In this document: piece by piece, positions 33,577-46,328 of the stretch
Numbering within the stretch: the stretch's first letter is position 1
Layout of the letters: every line of letters begins with the position of its first letter
Assembly (NCBI RefSeq): GCF_022539315.1
Contig: NC_066338.1
Location: 3,472,001 to 3,536,000 of the forward strand
Length of the DNA stretch: 64,000 nucleotides
Direction of reading: 5' to 3'
DNA from: Serinus canaria
Taxonomy: Eukaryota; Chordata; Aves; Passeriformes; Fringillidae
Translations under genes and position numbers: made by a program
The notes under the pieces: model-generated
Databases searched by the model: none
Told to the model about the DNA's origin: nothing
What the model saw: the letters and a program-made list of their open reading frames with translations, nothing else

Positions 33577-34447
33577 CTAGGCATTCTGCTCTTTGATCTT
33601 GATTGCAGTGAAGGTGGTGAGAAGCACCTGGAAAGGTCCCTCCCACTGTGGTTCCAAAGTTTTCTCTGTAAGAGACTTAACATATACATAATCTCCAAGT
33701 TGTATGTTATGTACAGGCCCATCTAGCTCCCTGCTCCGAGCTCCAGCCACGTGTTTCTCAATTTCTCTGAGCTGTTTGCTTAAAGCTACCATGTAGGTAG
33801 CTAGTGTTACCTCCCCAATGTAGGTGGACATTCCCTTTTGTATTCCATATGGTCTCCCATAAAGCATTTCAAAAGAACTCAGCTTTTCTTTAGCCCGAGG
33901 TTTAGTTCGGATTCGCAATAGTGCCAGTGGAAGAGCTTGAGGCCAGGGTAGATTAACTTCCTGCCCAAGTCTCACAATCTGCTGCTTAATCAAATTATTA
34001 ATTTTCTCCACCTGGCCACTTGATTGGGGGCGGTATGGAGTGTGAAGTTCCCAATCTATGCCCAGGTGGCTACTAATCTGTTGCACTATTTTGGAAATGA
34101 AATGTGATCCTCTATCCGAGGATATTGTGGCTGGAACTCTGAAGTGTGGTATTATTTCTTGTAATAACACCCTGGTCACCTCTCAGGCTTTAACAGCTCT
34201 GGTGGGGAATGCTTCTGGCCACCCTGAAAATGTATCTGTCAATACCAAGAAATACCGATACCACCCCTTTCCTTGGGAGTTCTGAAAAGTCAATTTGCCA
34301 CTGCTGTCCAGGCCCATGGCCTCTCCCAGTCTGACCGAGTTTCGGTTTGGGAGCATTTTTGGGGTTAGTCTGGAGGCAAAGATCACACTGTCGGGTCACT
34401 TGAGTAGTAGTGGCATATAAATTCTTAGCAACTATTCTTTCAATCAA
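33577..34447 (-). pseudogene. Integrase, broken
   Basis: The zinc-binding end is visible near 34447-34370 (CDLC). The first catalytic Asp lies in WQIDFSEL, the second in SSDRGSHF and the Glu in SGQVEKIN. The C-terminal SH3-like part ends in [17 protein letters not shown] frameshift near 34300-34330 and a stop after the second frame (about 34180) break it. It lies directly after RNase H as in gammaretroviral pol. Confidence 0.85.
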
Positions 34448-34507
34448 GTAGGTGTATAGGGCATCTATTCCCCAGTGTGCTTTCTGGTGCTCTTCCCTTA
34501 CTAGTGA

Positions 34508-36010
34508 CTACAATAAATGGGAAGGGATTACCAGCTTCTTTTCAATGGTAGCCCACTCTTCTTGGTTATATGTCCCTTTTTGATTTTCAATTAATGTTCT
34601 ATCTCTCTTACTATATTCTGGCTTACTTTCAAGGGAAATTTGTCCATCTGGAATTAGGGCTCTTTCAATAGTTACCTCACATTTTGCTGCTTCTTTTGCT
34701 TCTCTATCCGCCAGCTCATTTCTTTCTTCTAATTCTGAGCTCACTCTTTGGTGTGCCTTGATATGCATAATTGCTACCTTTTCAGGCAGCTGAACTGCTT
34801 CTAACAGCTGGATTATCTCTTGTGCATGTTTGATGTTCTTTCCCTGTGAGGTCAGAAGTCCCCTCTCTTTCCAGATGGCTCCATGTGCATGCACGACTCC
34901 GAATGCATACCTCGAGTCTGTGTAGATGTTTATCTTCTTTCCTTTTGCCATTTCTAAGGCACGGGTCAGGGCAATTATCTCGGCCTTCTGTGCAGAGGTG
35001 CCTGTTGGTAAGGGTCCGGATTCTATTACCTCTCTGCAGGTGGTCACTGCATACCCAGCATGTCGCTTTCCATTGGCAACGTAGCTACTCCCGTCAGTGA
35101 ACCAGGTCTCTGCATCGTCCAAAGGAGTGTCCTTTAAGTCTGGGCGGCTGGAGTAGGTAGCTTCAATGGTCTCCAGGCAATCGTGGTGCACTGCTTCCCC
35201 TTGATTTCCACTGAGAAAGGAAGCTGGGTTGACAATATTAGTCACCACTATTTCTACATCATCTTGCTCTACCATGATGGCCTGGTATTTCAGGAACCTC
35301 TGTGGTGAAAGCCAATGGCCACCCTTTACTTCCAGTACTGTGGACACTGTATGGGACACTAGCACAGTCATTCTTTGTCCCAGGGTAAACTTGCGTGCCT
35401 CCTGAATATTCAGCACGACTGCTGCTACAGCTCTGAGGCAACCTGGCCATCCTTTGGCTGTTGCATCTAGTTGCTTGGAGAAGTAAGCAACTGCCCTCCG
35501 GTATGGACCCAAGTCCTGGGCCAGTATTCCCAAGGCAATTCCCTGTTTTTCATGGGAAAATAGAAAGAATGGTTTACTTACATCTGGAAGTCCCAGGGCT
35601 AGAGCTGACATGAGGACACTCTTTAGCTGGTGAAAGGCCCGTGTGGCTTCTTTTGTCCACTGGAGATCTCTGTTTCCATTGGCAATAAGAGCACAGAGGG
35701 CTTTGACGAGCAGTCCATAATTATAAACCCACAGCCGGCACCACCCTGCCATGCCCAAGAAGGTTCGGAGTTCTTTTATTGTCTGGGGTTTTGAGGTTTG
35801 GCATATGTCTTCCTTGCGAGCCTGCCCTAGAGTCCGTTGCCCAGCACCCACCTTATACTCCAGGTAGATTACCTTCTGTTTCACTACCTGTGCCTTTTTC
35901 TTTGATCCTCTGTATCCTTGGAGTCCTAGGAAATTCAAAAGGCTTACCGTCCAGGCCACACGTGCTTCCTTCATCTGAGTGGCTACTAGAAGGTCGTCCA
36001 CGTACTGCAA
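34508..36010 (-). pseudogene. RT palm (YVDD) to RNase H, long open segment
   Basis: A 500-codon uninterrupted frame starts at the YVDD active site (LLQYVDDLLVA region) and runs through the thumb and connection (FLGMAGWCRLW, GPYRRAVAYFSKQLD) to RNase H (ETWFTDGSSYV, NIYTDSRYAFGV, HIKAHQ, NELADREAK). It contains the catalytic Asp/Glu set. It ends at a stop just before integrase. Upstream, the palm is cut by the solo LTR at 36152. Class I typing rests on the YVDD context and domain order. Confidence 0.9.
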
Positions 36011-36151
36011 CAGCCTTCCTTCTTCTTGTGGAGCTTCTCAGGACTCCAGATCTTTTGCAAGTTGCTCCCAAACAGACTGGGGGAATTTCGAAGCTTTGAG
36101 GCACATGGACTATGTGAGCTGGGTTTTGCACTGCTTTCAGGGCTTTCTCAT

Positions 36152-37459
36152 TGTCATCATTTGAGCCTGGTGCAATGCCAGTGCCCCCATGAGAATACCT
36201 CTTTCCCTGGTATCTATTGTGAGATGTGATCAGAGACAGAGCAGAGCAGGCTCCAACTTAAGATTGAAAGAAAAAAAAGAACTTTATTAACCTAAAACTA
36301 CAAAGAAAAACACATAGAACACACAGAACACAGGATGAAAACCTTCCAAATTTCCTCCTCCTACCCCCACCAAATTTCCAATTCCATTACCACCCTTTAG
36401 ATAATCAATTCTCAATTACTCGAGAAGAGAGGAGTCCCTCATGCACCACAGACTTCCCCCGGAAACAGTCGAAACTTCTCGTGTTTCCATGTCACACGTG
36501 GCACCGCCCGGAGAACATTTTGCCATCATGACCTCTTCCTTCCATGTCCAGTGCTCTCACCACTGCACATGGACCAGAGCTGCTTCTAGGGTTTTTTCCC
36601 TTTAAGGATGCTTTGTCCAGTTCCAAAAAGAGCACAGTCCCTCTCTTTTTGGGACACCTGTCCCCCCCAAATTTCACTCCCTGGGGCCGAGGGATCTCTT
36701 GAACAGAGATCATCTTCCTCTTCTTCGAAGACGGAGGGCACCACCACCACCCTCCTCACCCGTCGTCTCTGTTCACACACTTTCACATCACCGCACTCTC
36801 CTGGCTCTGAGCCATTGCCTCCCCCTAGAATGCAGTCTCTGTGTCACAGGAACTCAAGGGTTCTGTCATGGCTATCGAAGAAAAGTCCAGCCAAAGGCCA
36901 CTCCATCATCTCCTCCCATCTAGGATTCTTCTCAACTCCTCTCAATCTCATCAACTTCAGGAGGAATCAGCATTTGCAAGGTTTCCATCATCCCAAGAAG
37001 GGTTAAAAGTCCCAGGCTCTGCCGGTTTACTTCATCAACTCCCACGCCTGGCTTCCCTGCTGGGCACCCCCCCCTTCTCCTTCACGCTGGCCGCGCTATC
37101 ACAGGCACAGGCTCTGGGTCTCTCTCCCTCTCTCCGGCGGGGGGGAATGGGGGATGGCTGCCCGAAGCCCTCGCAATGTTCTCTTACACCCTTCGGCCCA
37201 GGCCTGGCCTACCTCCCTCCGGCCGCATGGCTCCCCTCCCCCCTGCCCAGCTCGGAGCTGGGCAGGGGAGGGTCTGCTCAGTTCCAAACCGGAAACCAAA
37301 GGGAAATTCCCCTGGGTGTTCACAGCTTTTAACCCCCTGTGTTCTTAGAGGTGTATCCATGCCCTCAGTGGACAAACCAGGTGCCAATATTAAAATCTGA
37401 ACACTGATTGGCTTGACCACACCATGAAAGAAAACTTCATTTCCTCTCAAACCACGACA
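36152..37459 (-). mobile_element. Solo LTR (long-R family) inserted in the RT
   Basis: It starts TGTCATCATTTGAGCC and ends CAAACCACGACA. Sequence closely matches 62533-63784 (GGGCACCACCACCACCCTCC, CTCGAGAAGAGAGGAGTCCC). RT coding flanks both sides. The left flank reads CAT directly before TGTC and the right flank CATTT, so the target duplication fits if one or two T were lost. AATAAA lies on the minus strand near 36285. Confidence 0.85.
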
Positions 37460-37632
37460 CATTTGAATGCAAAAATTTTCTGGCTGGCTTTGTGGATAGG
37501 GAGGCAAAAGAAGGCATCTTTCAGGTCTAAAACAGTAAACCAGGTTAGCTCAGGTGTTAAACAAGTTAGTAAAGTATATGGATTTGCTACTACAGGGTAT
37601 AAATTCTTTGTTATCTTATTGACAGCCCTCAA
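37460..37632 (-). pseudogene. RT fingers, fragment upstream of the LTR insertion
   Basis: Carries AVNKITKNLYPVVANPY and LDLKDAFFCLPIH, the first RT catalytic Asp region, ending at the LTR boundary. It joins logically to 36151 and below across the insertion. Confidence 0.85.
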
Positions 37633-37879
37633 TCCAATACCATTGATTATTGGGCTGATTTCTTCCCTATCTTCTTTTCAGGGGGTACTGCTTAATTCTC
37701 ACTGGTTGTGTTCCTTTCTTAAGTCTTTTTACTATGAAGGGGTGCATTCTTCACCCTCTCTGGTACAGCAGAAGCCTATGCTTCTGAAAATACTTGTTCT
37801 AATATCTTTTTACCAATTTCTTTCTTAATTTCAATGGCTGTTAATGTTAAGCTTAACATCTTTATATCATTTGCCTCCA

Positions 37880-38110
37880 GAGTAACCCTCTCCATTTGAG
37901 AATGTTTACACGTTACTTCAAAGATTTGCAAAAGTATGCCTTCTCAGACTGGTCAGTTGTTCCCCACACTATAACACAATGGTTCTCCACAGGTACTAAA
38001 GCTTTATTTAAAACTGAATATACAGCTCCTGTAACAACTAAAATTTCACCCTTTTCCATTTTTCTGGTCTCACTGCCTCTCGATGAGGGGTTTGTTACCT
38101 CCTAGTTCTG
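37880..38110 (-). pseudogene. Protease remnant
   Basis: The active-site loop reads VVTGAVYSVLNK: the catalytic Asp codon is replaced by a Val codon (plus strand AAC at 38033-38035). The downstream segment to about 37900 still looks protease-like. Stops follow, so it cannot be functional. Confidence 0.65.
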
Positions 38111-40170
38111 GATGAACTGCCAGGAGGGGGATGGGTGCCAATGGGTTTACCTTTGGAGCCTGAGTCCTCTTCCCTTTTGGGGAATTCCTCCTTATCCTCT
38201 TTTACTTTAGGAGGAGTCTTTAATAAATTATAAGTACTTATTTTGCGAGCTGTAATCGCTTTGCATTTCAGTATGATAAACTTTCTCTGACTTCATACAT
38301 TGCTATCTTATGCTGCACGCTGAACAACATGTTTCATTTGCTTTCTCTTTGCTTTGTTTTCTTTTTCAAGGGCTAACACCAGTAGGTCAGAGGGAGCTCT
38401 GAACCCACAGTTACTCTGCCATTCTGCACATAAAACTACATCAACATATGGGACTTTATTTCATTTCCTTTCTTATTTTAAAACATCATTAACTATAATA
38501 AGGTATTATAAATCCTTTTTTCCTGAGCCGCCTCTATTGGCAGCTTTCTCTCAGTGAGCCCCTCCCAAAGGGGCTAGTTCAGGAACTTCTTTAATCTGGT
38601 TAGTTCTCATTTTCTCTTTCTCTTTATACTATCTTGTTTCTACCCAAGCCTCACAGTGTCGTCTTTTCTCAGTTTTTCTCACAAACAGACCTTCACGTGG
38701 CAGGCATTAGATGTGATCCTCCACACATAAGCTTTAAGATCTCAAGTTCTGAATTGGCTTGATCAGGAACCTTAAATTTACACTTAAGGCACAGAAATCT
38801 GCATTGCACACAGGGTGCCAGCTTCTCAATGCACCAAAAGCTCTCAGGAATTGCTTGCAGACTATTCCATTTATCACCTCGGCGTTTATCACTTAACCTC
38901 TACGGCAGGCTGTTTTCAGTTCAAACTTACTATATTACCAACTGAAGTCTCATAAACTCATTCATCTCTTCTATCTAAACTCTGTTTTACAAAATCTCAG
39001 TTTTTGCTAGTTCTCTTCTCTCACAATCTAATTCAAGCATTTTTACTGACACTCACTTTACTGCCTTGCAATAGGCTGTGCTTGTTACAGCAAAAACTTT
39101 GATATGCCCACAAACACAGACACACACTGCTCCCCCCTTTATCTCAAATTCACAAGTCAGGGCTGGAATTGCTGTGGGGGGGGAATTCTTGGAATTCCTT
39201 TAGTTCGTTTTACTACAGTTAAACATTAATCACCATACCCTAGTTCTTCTGTGTAAAATGCTACATTTGTTGCAAACAAACTCTTAAAATCTCCACAAAC
39301 ACCACTATACAATTTGAGCATCAAATTACCACAATGTGGGAGAAGAACCATACAAACTCACTGGGAAAGGGCATATCTCTCAAAGTGCCCACTTTTCTCA
39401 ACACAACACAGCATACAATACACTTCAGCATTTACCCACACGAGTTTCCTCTGGTCTACACACACTCTGGACACAATCAAAATAACAGCACACAGCAAAA
39501 TTCTAGAGATAAAGTCTAACTACCAGGGTAGCGGAACTCCCTGAGCTCATACTCACAGTTAAAATGTGCCCGATCTACACAAATCACTACCTTTAAACAC
39601 AATACACATCTTGACCAACGTTTCTCCACTAGTTCCACTTCACTACAGGGCACTCCCTGCCCCACAGCCTGCCTCGGCTGGTACCTCAGGCCTCACTCGG
39701 CTCCTTCAGTTGCGGGTAGAAACCCCCCTGCACTGTAGATATACTCCCTTTGTACACCATGCACTCACACAATTACAAACACACACAATGCATGAACTAC
39801 ACAGCAATACAGTGTCCGGACACCACACACACGCACGAGTTCACTCGAACCCACCCCCAGGGTTGCTAGCGGCCGCTCTATCGGACAGTGAACTCTCGCC
39901 TCTCAGTCGCTCTATCGACTGGTCTGCCTGCAGGCACAAGCTGAGCACTCAGACGTCTCTGAGTGACTTATTCAGCCTTCCTATCCCCCAGGGGCCCTGT
40001 AAGTGCATACCGAATCCGCACATCAGCAGCAGGTCCTTGTCTGTCCTCGCAGAAGGCAAAGCGAGACAGCGGAGCTCCTCCGGGAAGATCCCGGGGCGCG
40101 CCTAGGGGGTCCCTTTATCCCTCCTGCCCTGCGGGGACAGAGGTGGAACCTCCTGGCTGGCTCACCAAAA
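38111..40170 (-). pseudogene. gag and leader region, heavily decayed
   Basis: No minus-strand frame above 60 codons survives. A Lys/Glu-rich gag C-terminal-like segment can be read around 38110-38380. The rest is placed as gag by position between protease and 5' LTR. The last 130 bases are GC-rich leader. Next to the LTR the minus strand reads TTTTGGTGAGCCAGCC, a plausible primer-binding site whose tRNA I could not assign. Confidence 0.5.
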
Positions 40171-40433
40171 TGTTTTGCGGAGAAAATCAAAAACTCCACA
40201 ACTTTGTAAAAGTTGTAAAGCCGGTATGTTTATTGCAGCACTGGACGCATGCGGGGATTACTCCCCTTAAAAGGCATGCTTACCACTGGGATCTTCATGT
40301 CCCCTTTTTATCTTTCTCCCCAAATACATATGCATACAATTTCACAATAGGTTCATACATATTCATTTTACACACTTAGCGTGACATTTAGCGCTAGTTC
40401 TTTTGTTATCAGAAAGAATTCCTAGGCCAAGTT
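40171..40433 (-). repeat. 5' LTR of the minus-strand provirus, first part
   Basis: Matches 30884 onward. It is cut at AAGTT (40429-40433), the target site of the nested provirus, and continues at 48476-48621. Confidence 0.9.
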
Positions 40434-41003
40434 TGTGGGAACCCACAAAATTAGAGGGTTTTGGGAAAGCTGCAAAAGACAGGCCTCAGAGACAGCAGAA
40501 CTGTGATTAGAGCTAAGCAATAGCCATGAGATAGGTCAGCAGAAAAATTACTTAAAAAGTAGAAAAGCAAGGACGCGTAGAACAATGGTCCATGTATTAA
40601 TGCTTGTCTAGGATAACTTCCTAAGCTGCAGAAAAGTTTATCTAGCAAGATATTAGGAAGTTTGAAGCTTAATAATGAAGCTCTGTGCATTGTGTTTAAA
40701 GCCTACAAGCAGGCATTGTATTCGAAATAAGCAAGCATTGCTTTAACCAAAGGTACGTGTGCTTATAGTGGTTGGATGGAACCGCTGTCAGTATGCTTTT
40801 GCTTTGTGTGATTGGTCAAAAAAGTTATAAAGGAGGTTGTAACATTAAGTTCTTGGTCTGCTGCTTGGGATGTGAGCTGCTCGCATCTTCCCATTGTCAA
40901 AGCCATGTAATGAGACTGATGCTGAAAAATGCAACAGCTCAAGGCACGTTCCACAGCAGTCCCGTCCTTTTCGTGATTTGTACATAACCCCTGGCCGGTG
41001 GCA
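40434..41003 (+). repeat. 5' LTR of nested class II provirus
   Basis: It runs TGTGGGAACC to GGCCGGTGGCA. TATAAA is at 40826-40831. The poly(A) signal seen in the 3' copy is mutated here (AATGCA). Confidence 0.92.
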
Positions 41004-41211
41004 AATTGTGCCCCTCTGTGAGGACTTTAGTTAGAATAGAAAATTAAAAAAGAAAATCGTGACTAGACAATTAAAAAGGAGAAAAACGTAGATAACTCGG
41101 TCGCCGGAGGCCCGGGTCGCTAACAAGAGGAATAGATCATCCCCTTCGTCGTCTGCACCTGATGTCCTTGTAAGTAATAAATAGTAATCTTAGAAGCTTT
41201 TGGGCTACGTG

Positions 41212-43930
41212 ATGGGAAATCATCTATCTAAGACAGAATGGGACGTTTTTTACCGGCTTGAGAAAATTTTACAGGATAAAGGACGTTCAAATATCTCAAA
41301 ACATGAACTAAAAGACTTATTAATCTGGGTAAAAGCGAATACTCAAAATATAGACTTGCGGTCTGCTTTTACTTTTGATTTTTGGGACCATATAAACTGG
41401 AAACCTTATAATCTATTCACTCTCAAAAAGGAACAGACTGTGATCAAACTACTGCCTTTTTCTAGAGCTTTAATGGAGAGTTTTAAACCAATTGATCGTA
41501 ATAGAGACTTTCTCGAACGCCAAAACAGAACACCTGGTTCTGAGACATTAACTCCAAGTGGTGCTGAGCCGTCCTCCTCTTCTGGGGGGATCTCGGGTTT
41601 TGTTCGGGGTTCCTCCCCTTCTGGTGCATCCGCGGTTTCTCCAGGCGTTGTGGACAGTACCCCGATCCCCTGGAGGGGGGAATCGGATCAGCTTCCTGCT
41701 TCGGTTGTGTCCTCTGTCTCTTCTGGGATTCCCTGTGTCACTGATGCTGTGACAGGCTGTCCTCCCATTCCTCCGTGAAATCCTCCGCCCCTGGAATGCC
41801 CGGGAAAGCGTTCGAGACTTCTGTTGCATTCCGAGACTGTGGGGGCTTGGGGGTCGTGTTCTGGGAAGGATGGGAGTCATGCGGGTCGGGGAGATGAGAG
41901 TCTGGGGAGGCTCTGCAAACCAGGGGCTGCTGTTTCTGCGCCCTGTTCCTGTCCCAGACAAACTGCGGCTGGATCTTGTGCCGGCAGGGTCCGCCGAGGC
42001 GAGCTCTGGGTCCACTCTGCCTGGCGGAGGGGTGATGGGGGTCACCCTGCCGCTTCTTCCCCCTCCTGGGAAGACACCCCCTCGGATCGAGTTCAGGCGG
42101 GCAAATTGCTTTGCAGACCTTAAAATTCTTTTTGCGTGGATCCCCCACCTAAGACTCTCCCAGGGTTTTTACCGTCTGTGGTTCCCCAGCCTCCGGATGC
42201 AGGCAGTGGGGGGGCTTTGGATTTGTCTCTGCCTGCAGAGGAGCGAGCGGGGGCAGGGGACACAGAGGTGGCGGGCAGCAGGCAGGGGCCGAGCAGGGCC
42301 AGGATGGCTCTGCCCAGAGAGATGCATGGAGGGGAGGCAGGAGACTTTAGAAAAATTTCTGTGGAAACACAAATAGATCGCTCAGAGACCTTGAGGTCTG
42401 TCTCATTTGCTGCTGGGAGGGAAAACAGCAGGTCGGGAGCACAGCTTGGAGCTGGGGATTTTCCAGCTGTATCCCCGCGGGCGGACATACGATGTGGAAC
42501 TTGTAACAGCTCATTGGAAAGGGTCACAAATACGAATTCTGGGTCTGCAGCTCGAGAGCAGAGCAATTTGTATGACCCTAATGAAACCAGATTTAGTGAA
42601 TTGAGGCATGATTTATCAGGCTCTGCCTCTCTTTCTGTAACAAATACAACACATTCCTCGGCTGCTACCTCCATTGCAGGGGGGGTTGGTGGGAATGTGG
42701 AGTCTTCCTCCTCTGCTCTTCCTGGCAGGGCTCCCGGGGAGGCGTGTCGCTCATGTGGCAGTGATGCCAAGGACTTGGAGCTTTCCTCCCCGGTCCTTCT
42801 TGGCAGAGCACCCAGGAAAGTTTGTTGCTACAGCAACACCTCTGCCAAGAAGAACTTGGATCTTGGCAGAGTTCCTGGGACAGCTGATGATACTGACTGT
42901 GCTACCTGTTCCCCTGCATCAGACACAGGAGTGGTGAGAGGGAAAAACAAAAAGCAATCTAAATCAAAGGCAAACCTTCCATTGCAATTACCTAATTGGT
43001 CTAATATTAATCAAAATTTAGAAAAGGATTTGGATTCAAAGGAACAATTCCTTGCATTACCTGTAAGATATGGTCGTAATGATGTAAATCCACGATTTGA
43101 ATCTCTTTCTCACCATGATATAAAAGAACTTCGTCAAGCTTTGAAAGAGAGTGGGTTCTCTTCTCCCTATTTTGATAGTGTGTTGAAAAGTATATTCAAT
43201 TCTTATGACTTAGTCCCTGCTGATTGTCGATATGTGGCATCTCTGATTTTAACCAATTCACAATATATTTTATGGGAATTACAATGGAAAAAACTTCTTA
43301 GGAAATTGGTTGAAAGATATGAAAATGCTCCTTATGATGAGTTTGATGTTCCCCAATTAGCAGGTGATTCACCTTTCCAGAGGCCAGAAAATCAAGCAGT
43401 GGAATTGCCTCGGACTGTACTAACAGATATTAAAGATGCTGCTAGAGAAGCTTTATTTTCAGTTGAGCCAGCTGGTACCCATGTAAATGCTTATACCACT
43501 ATCAGACAAGGTGAAACAGAATCCTGTGGTTCTTTCCTAGACAGATTAACCCAAGCAGTTGAAAGACAATGTCCAGATGAACGAGCACGCTCCTATATTG
43601 TACAAAACCTTGCTTCTGTAAATGCTAATGACGAGTGTAGAAAAATTATTTTAACTCTACCTGATCAGCCTCCAACTGTTACACAGATGCTAACAGCTTG
43701 CAGTAGGCTCACCTCACCACAACATCTTGCTGACGTGCAAGTTAATGCTTTTGGAAAGCAAATTGCAGATTCTCAAGAAAAGCTAAGAAAAACATTGGGA
43801 GATAATTTGGCACAACAAATGGAAAAATTTGAAAAGGCCCTAGAAAAACAAGCAAAAATTTGGGAAAAGTCTGTTGGTCCTGTACAGTTGGACTCTGATA
43901 AGAAGTCTTGTTGCACAAGCTTTGTCTCTA
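41212..43930 (+). pseudogene. gag (MA to CA), broken and truncated
   Basis: It starts with a myristoylation-type MGNHLSK at 41212 and reads a matrix domain to a stop at 41776-41778. Frame is lost between 41779 and 42135. From 42136 a long frame covers a Pro/Ser-rich spacer and the capsid from about 42960. The major homology region is near 43500-43570 (QGETESCGSFLDRLTQAV), followed by a helical tail near 43740-43880. Nucleocapsid is absent: the frame runs across a deletion junction at about 43908-43915 into out-of-frame RT sequence and stops at 43977. Confidence 0.85.
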
Positions 43931-44956
43931 GCTTGACAAAAGTATCCAAGATCCATGATTTTACACTACATGGATGATTTGCTCATCGCAGCTCCAACGC
44001 AGACAGAGATGGAGCAAACCCGTGCTAGTGTTGTTGCTGAAATCCAAAATGCTGGACTTGAAATTTCTACAACAAAAATCTAAGAAGTTCCACCCTGGAA
44101 GTATCTGGGATGGAAGATGACTGAAAAAACAATTACACCACAGAAGGTACAGCTCCGGACCAGTGTCAACAATCTGCAAGACTTACAACAGCTTCTAGGA
44201 GAAATCAGTTGGGTCAGACCTGTTTTGGGAATTACCAATGATGAACTGGGTCCACTTTTCGATTTGCTGAGAGGAAGTTGCGACATCAACTCTCCTAGAA
44301 CTCTGACACCTGAAGCTCGTGCAGCCCTTGACAAGGTCATGGAAGCTCTCCAAAGACGACAAGCTCATCGCTGCATTCCAGAGAAGCCTTTCTTTTTTGC
44401 AATTTTAGGAGAAAAAATGCAACTTTGTGGTCTCATTTTTCAGTGGGACCCTTCTGAGATAGATCCTTTGTTGATAATAGAATGGATTTTTCTTCCCTAC
44501 AGGTTTCCAAAGACTATTTTTACAGTTTTAGAGATGATAGCACAAATTGTAATTAAGGCCAGAACAAGATTGTTAGGTTTGGCAGGTCAAGAATTTGCAG
44601 TTATCTATTTACCATTGAAAAAAGATGATCTTAATTGGGCAATGCAAAATTCTGATGATTTGCAGTATGCATTGTTGAACTTCCCAGGTGTTTGTTCTGT
44701 TCATTACCCAGCTCACAAATTATTGCAAGCAAAATTGAGTTTTAGAGAGAAACCTAAATTAAGTGAAGAACCATTAAACGCAGTAACTCTTTTCACTGAT
44801 GGCTCTGGCAAGAGTCACAAATCAGTTGTAACTTGGTTGAATCAAAAAACAAATACTTGGGAGTCAGACATTCAAACAGTAGAAGGATCTCCTCAGATTG
44901 TTGAGCTTGCTGCTGTGGTTCGGCTTTTCAACTCTTTCCACAACCTTTTAATTTAA
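43916..44956 (+). pseudogene. RT palm to RNase H start, broken
   Basis: Out of frame with gag, YMDD is read at about 43969-43980 (ILHYMDDLLIAAPT). One in-frame stop lies just upstream and another near 44081. From 44117 the thumb and connection continue (LQQLLGEISWVRP) to the RNase H start (VTLFTDGSGKS). A frameshift near 44940 ends the frame. Protease and the RT fingers are missing. Confidence 0.88.
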
Positions 44957-45009
44957 TCACAGATTCTGCTTATGTTGCTAATGTAGTTAAAAGATTAGAA
45001 GGATCAGTT

Positions 45010-46050
45010 TTGAAGGATGTTAGTAATGACACTTTATACCGTTGGCTTTCATGTCTTTATACAACTTTGCAATACAGAACTAATCCATATTTTGTTTCTC
45101 ACATTAGGGCTCATTCTTCGCTTCCTGGATTTTTAGTGGAAGGAAACGCGAGAGCGGACAAACTGACAATGGTTATTTCAAACACTCTGCCAAACATTTT
45201 TGAACAAGCTAAACTGAGTCATGCCTTTTTTCATCAAAACGCACAAGCACTTGTGCGAATGTTTCAGATTTCCAAAAGTCAAGCCAAGGCAATCATCAGT
45301 ACTTGCCCTGACTGTCAGCTTGTGCAGCCTCCTGTTTCTACAGGAGCGGTCAACCCACGAGGTTTGCAAAGCCTGCAGTTATGGCAAACGGATATCACTA
45401 AATACCCTTCCTTTGGTAAATTTAAAAATATTCATGTTTCAGTGGACACGTTCTCTGGTGCAGTTTTTGCTTCCCTTCACACAGGTGAAACAGGTAATCA
45501 TGCCTGTCATCATTTTTTGCAAGCTTTTGCTTCATTGGGTGTGCCCCAAGAAGTAAAAACCGACAATGGTCCCGCATATATATCTCAAAAATTGGCCACA
45601 TTTTTAAAAGAATGGGGTGTTCGTCACATCCTTGGTATTCCTCACTCTCCCACAAGTCAGGCAATTATTGAGCGGACACATCAGACATTAAAACGTATTC
45701 TTGATCAACAGAGGGGGGGAGTAGAGGTCACACCACAGATGAGGTTGAACAAAGCTTTGTATGTTTTTAATTTTTTAAACAGCTCTGTTGCAGAACCTGA
45801 TCCACCAATTTTTAGGCATTTTTCAAATAACACACAGGCAAAGCTGAAAGAAAATCCCCCTGTTTTAGTTAGAAACCCTGAGACAGGACAAATTGAAGGT
45901 CCTTTCCGACTAATCACTTGGGGCAAAGGGTATGCTTCTGTCTCCACAGGTGCAGGAATTAAGTGGGTCCCAGCCAAGAACGTCAAACCATATGGCACCC
46001 CAGAATGTGTTGACGAGTCCAAAACCGAGGAAGCAAGTACGCAGACGTGA
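45010..46050 (+). CDS. RNase H end and integrase, open frame
   Basis: 346 open codons. The RNase H C-terminus ends with GNARADKL. Integrase follows with the HHCC finger (HAFFHQNAQ to CPDCQ), the catalytic triad in WQTDITKYP, KTDNGPAYIS and QAIIERTHQT, and a C-terminal DNA-binding part (GPFRLITWGKGYASVS). Upstream frameshifts mean it is not reached by normal translation. Integrase itself looks undamaged. Confidence 0.88.
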   Translation: MKDVSNDTLYRWLSCLYTTLQYRTNPYFVSHIRAHSSLPGFLVEGNARADKLTMVISNTLPNIFEQAKLSHAFFHQNAQALVRMFQISKSQAKAIISTCPDCQLVQPPVSTGAVNPRGLQSLQLWQTDITKYPSFGKFKNIHVSVDTFSGAVFASLHTGETGNHACHHFLQAFASLGVPQEVKTDNGPAYISQKLATFLKEWGVRHILGIPHSPTSQAIIERTHQTLKRILDQQRGGVEVTPQMRLNKALYVFNFLNSSVAEPDPPIFRHFSNNTQAKLKENPPVLVRNPETGQIEGPFRLITWGKGYASVSTGAGIKWVPAKNVKPYGTPECVDESKTEEASTQT

Positions 46051-46328
46051 GCCGAACAGAGGGATCCCGGGTCACGCCTGACGTTCCTTGTTCATCGGTG
46101 GAACCTGCAAACTCTGATTTTCTGTTATTTACTCTTTGTGTGTCAATTGTTAGGTTTGTGGAGCCTGTAGTTTCTGATTTTGTGTTAATGCTATTTATAA
46201 GTGTGTCAATTGTATGTCAAATGTTTGTTTCGTGGAGCTGACTTTTGGCAAAAGTTCAGGGTTTTGTTTTGTTTAAGGTAAAATTTTAAAATTGTTGTAT
46301 ATGTAAGGATTCTGCCAAATTTTAGCTC

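Noticed and set aside
39314..40379. Plus-strand frames of 60-180 codons in the gag region of the minus-strand provirus
   Set aside because: They are antisense to the provirus and end inside its LTR; no recognisable protein.
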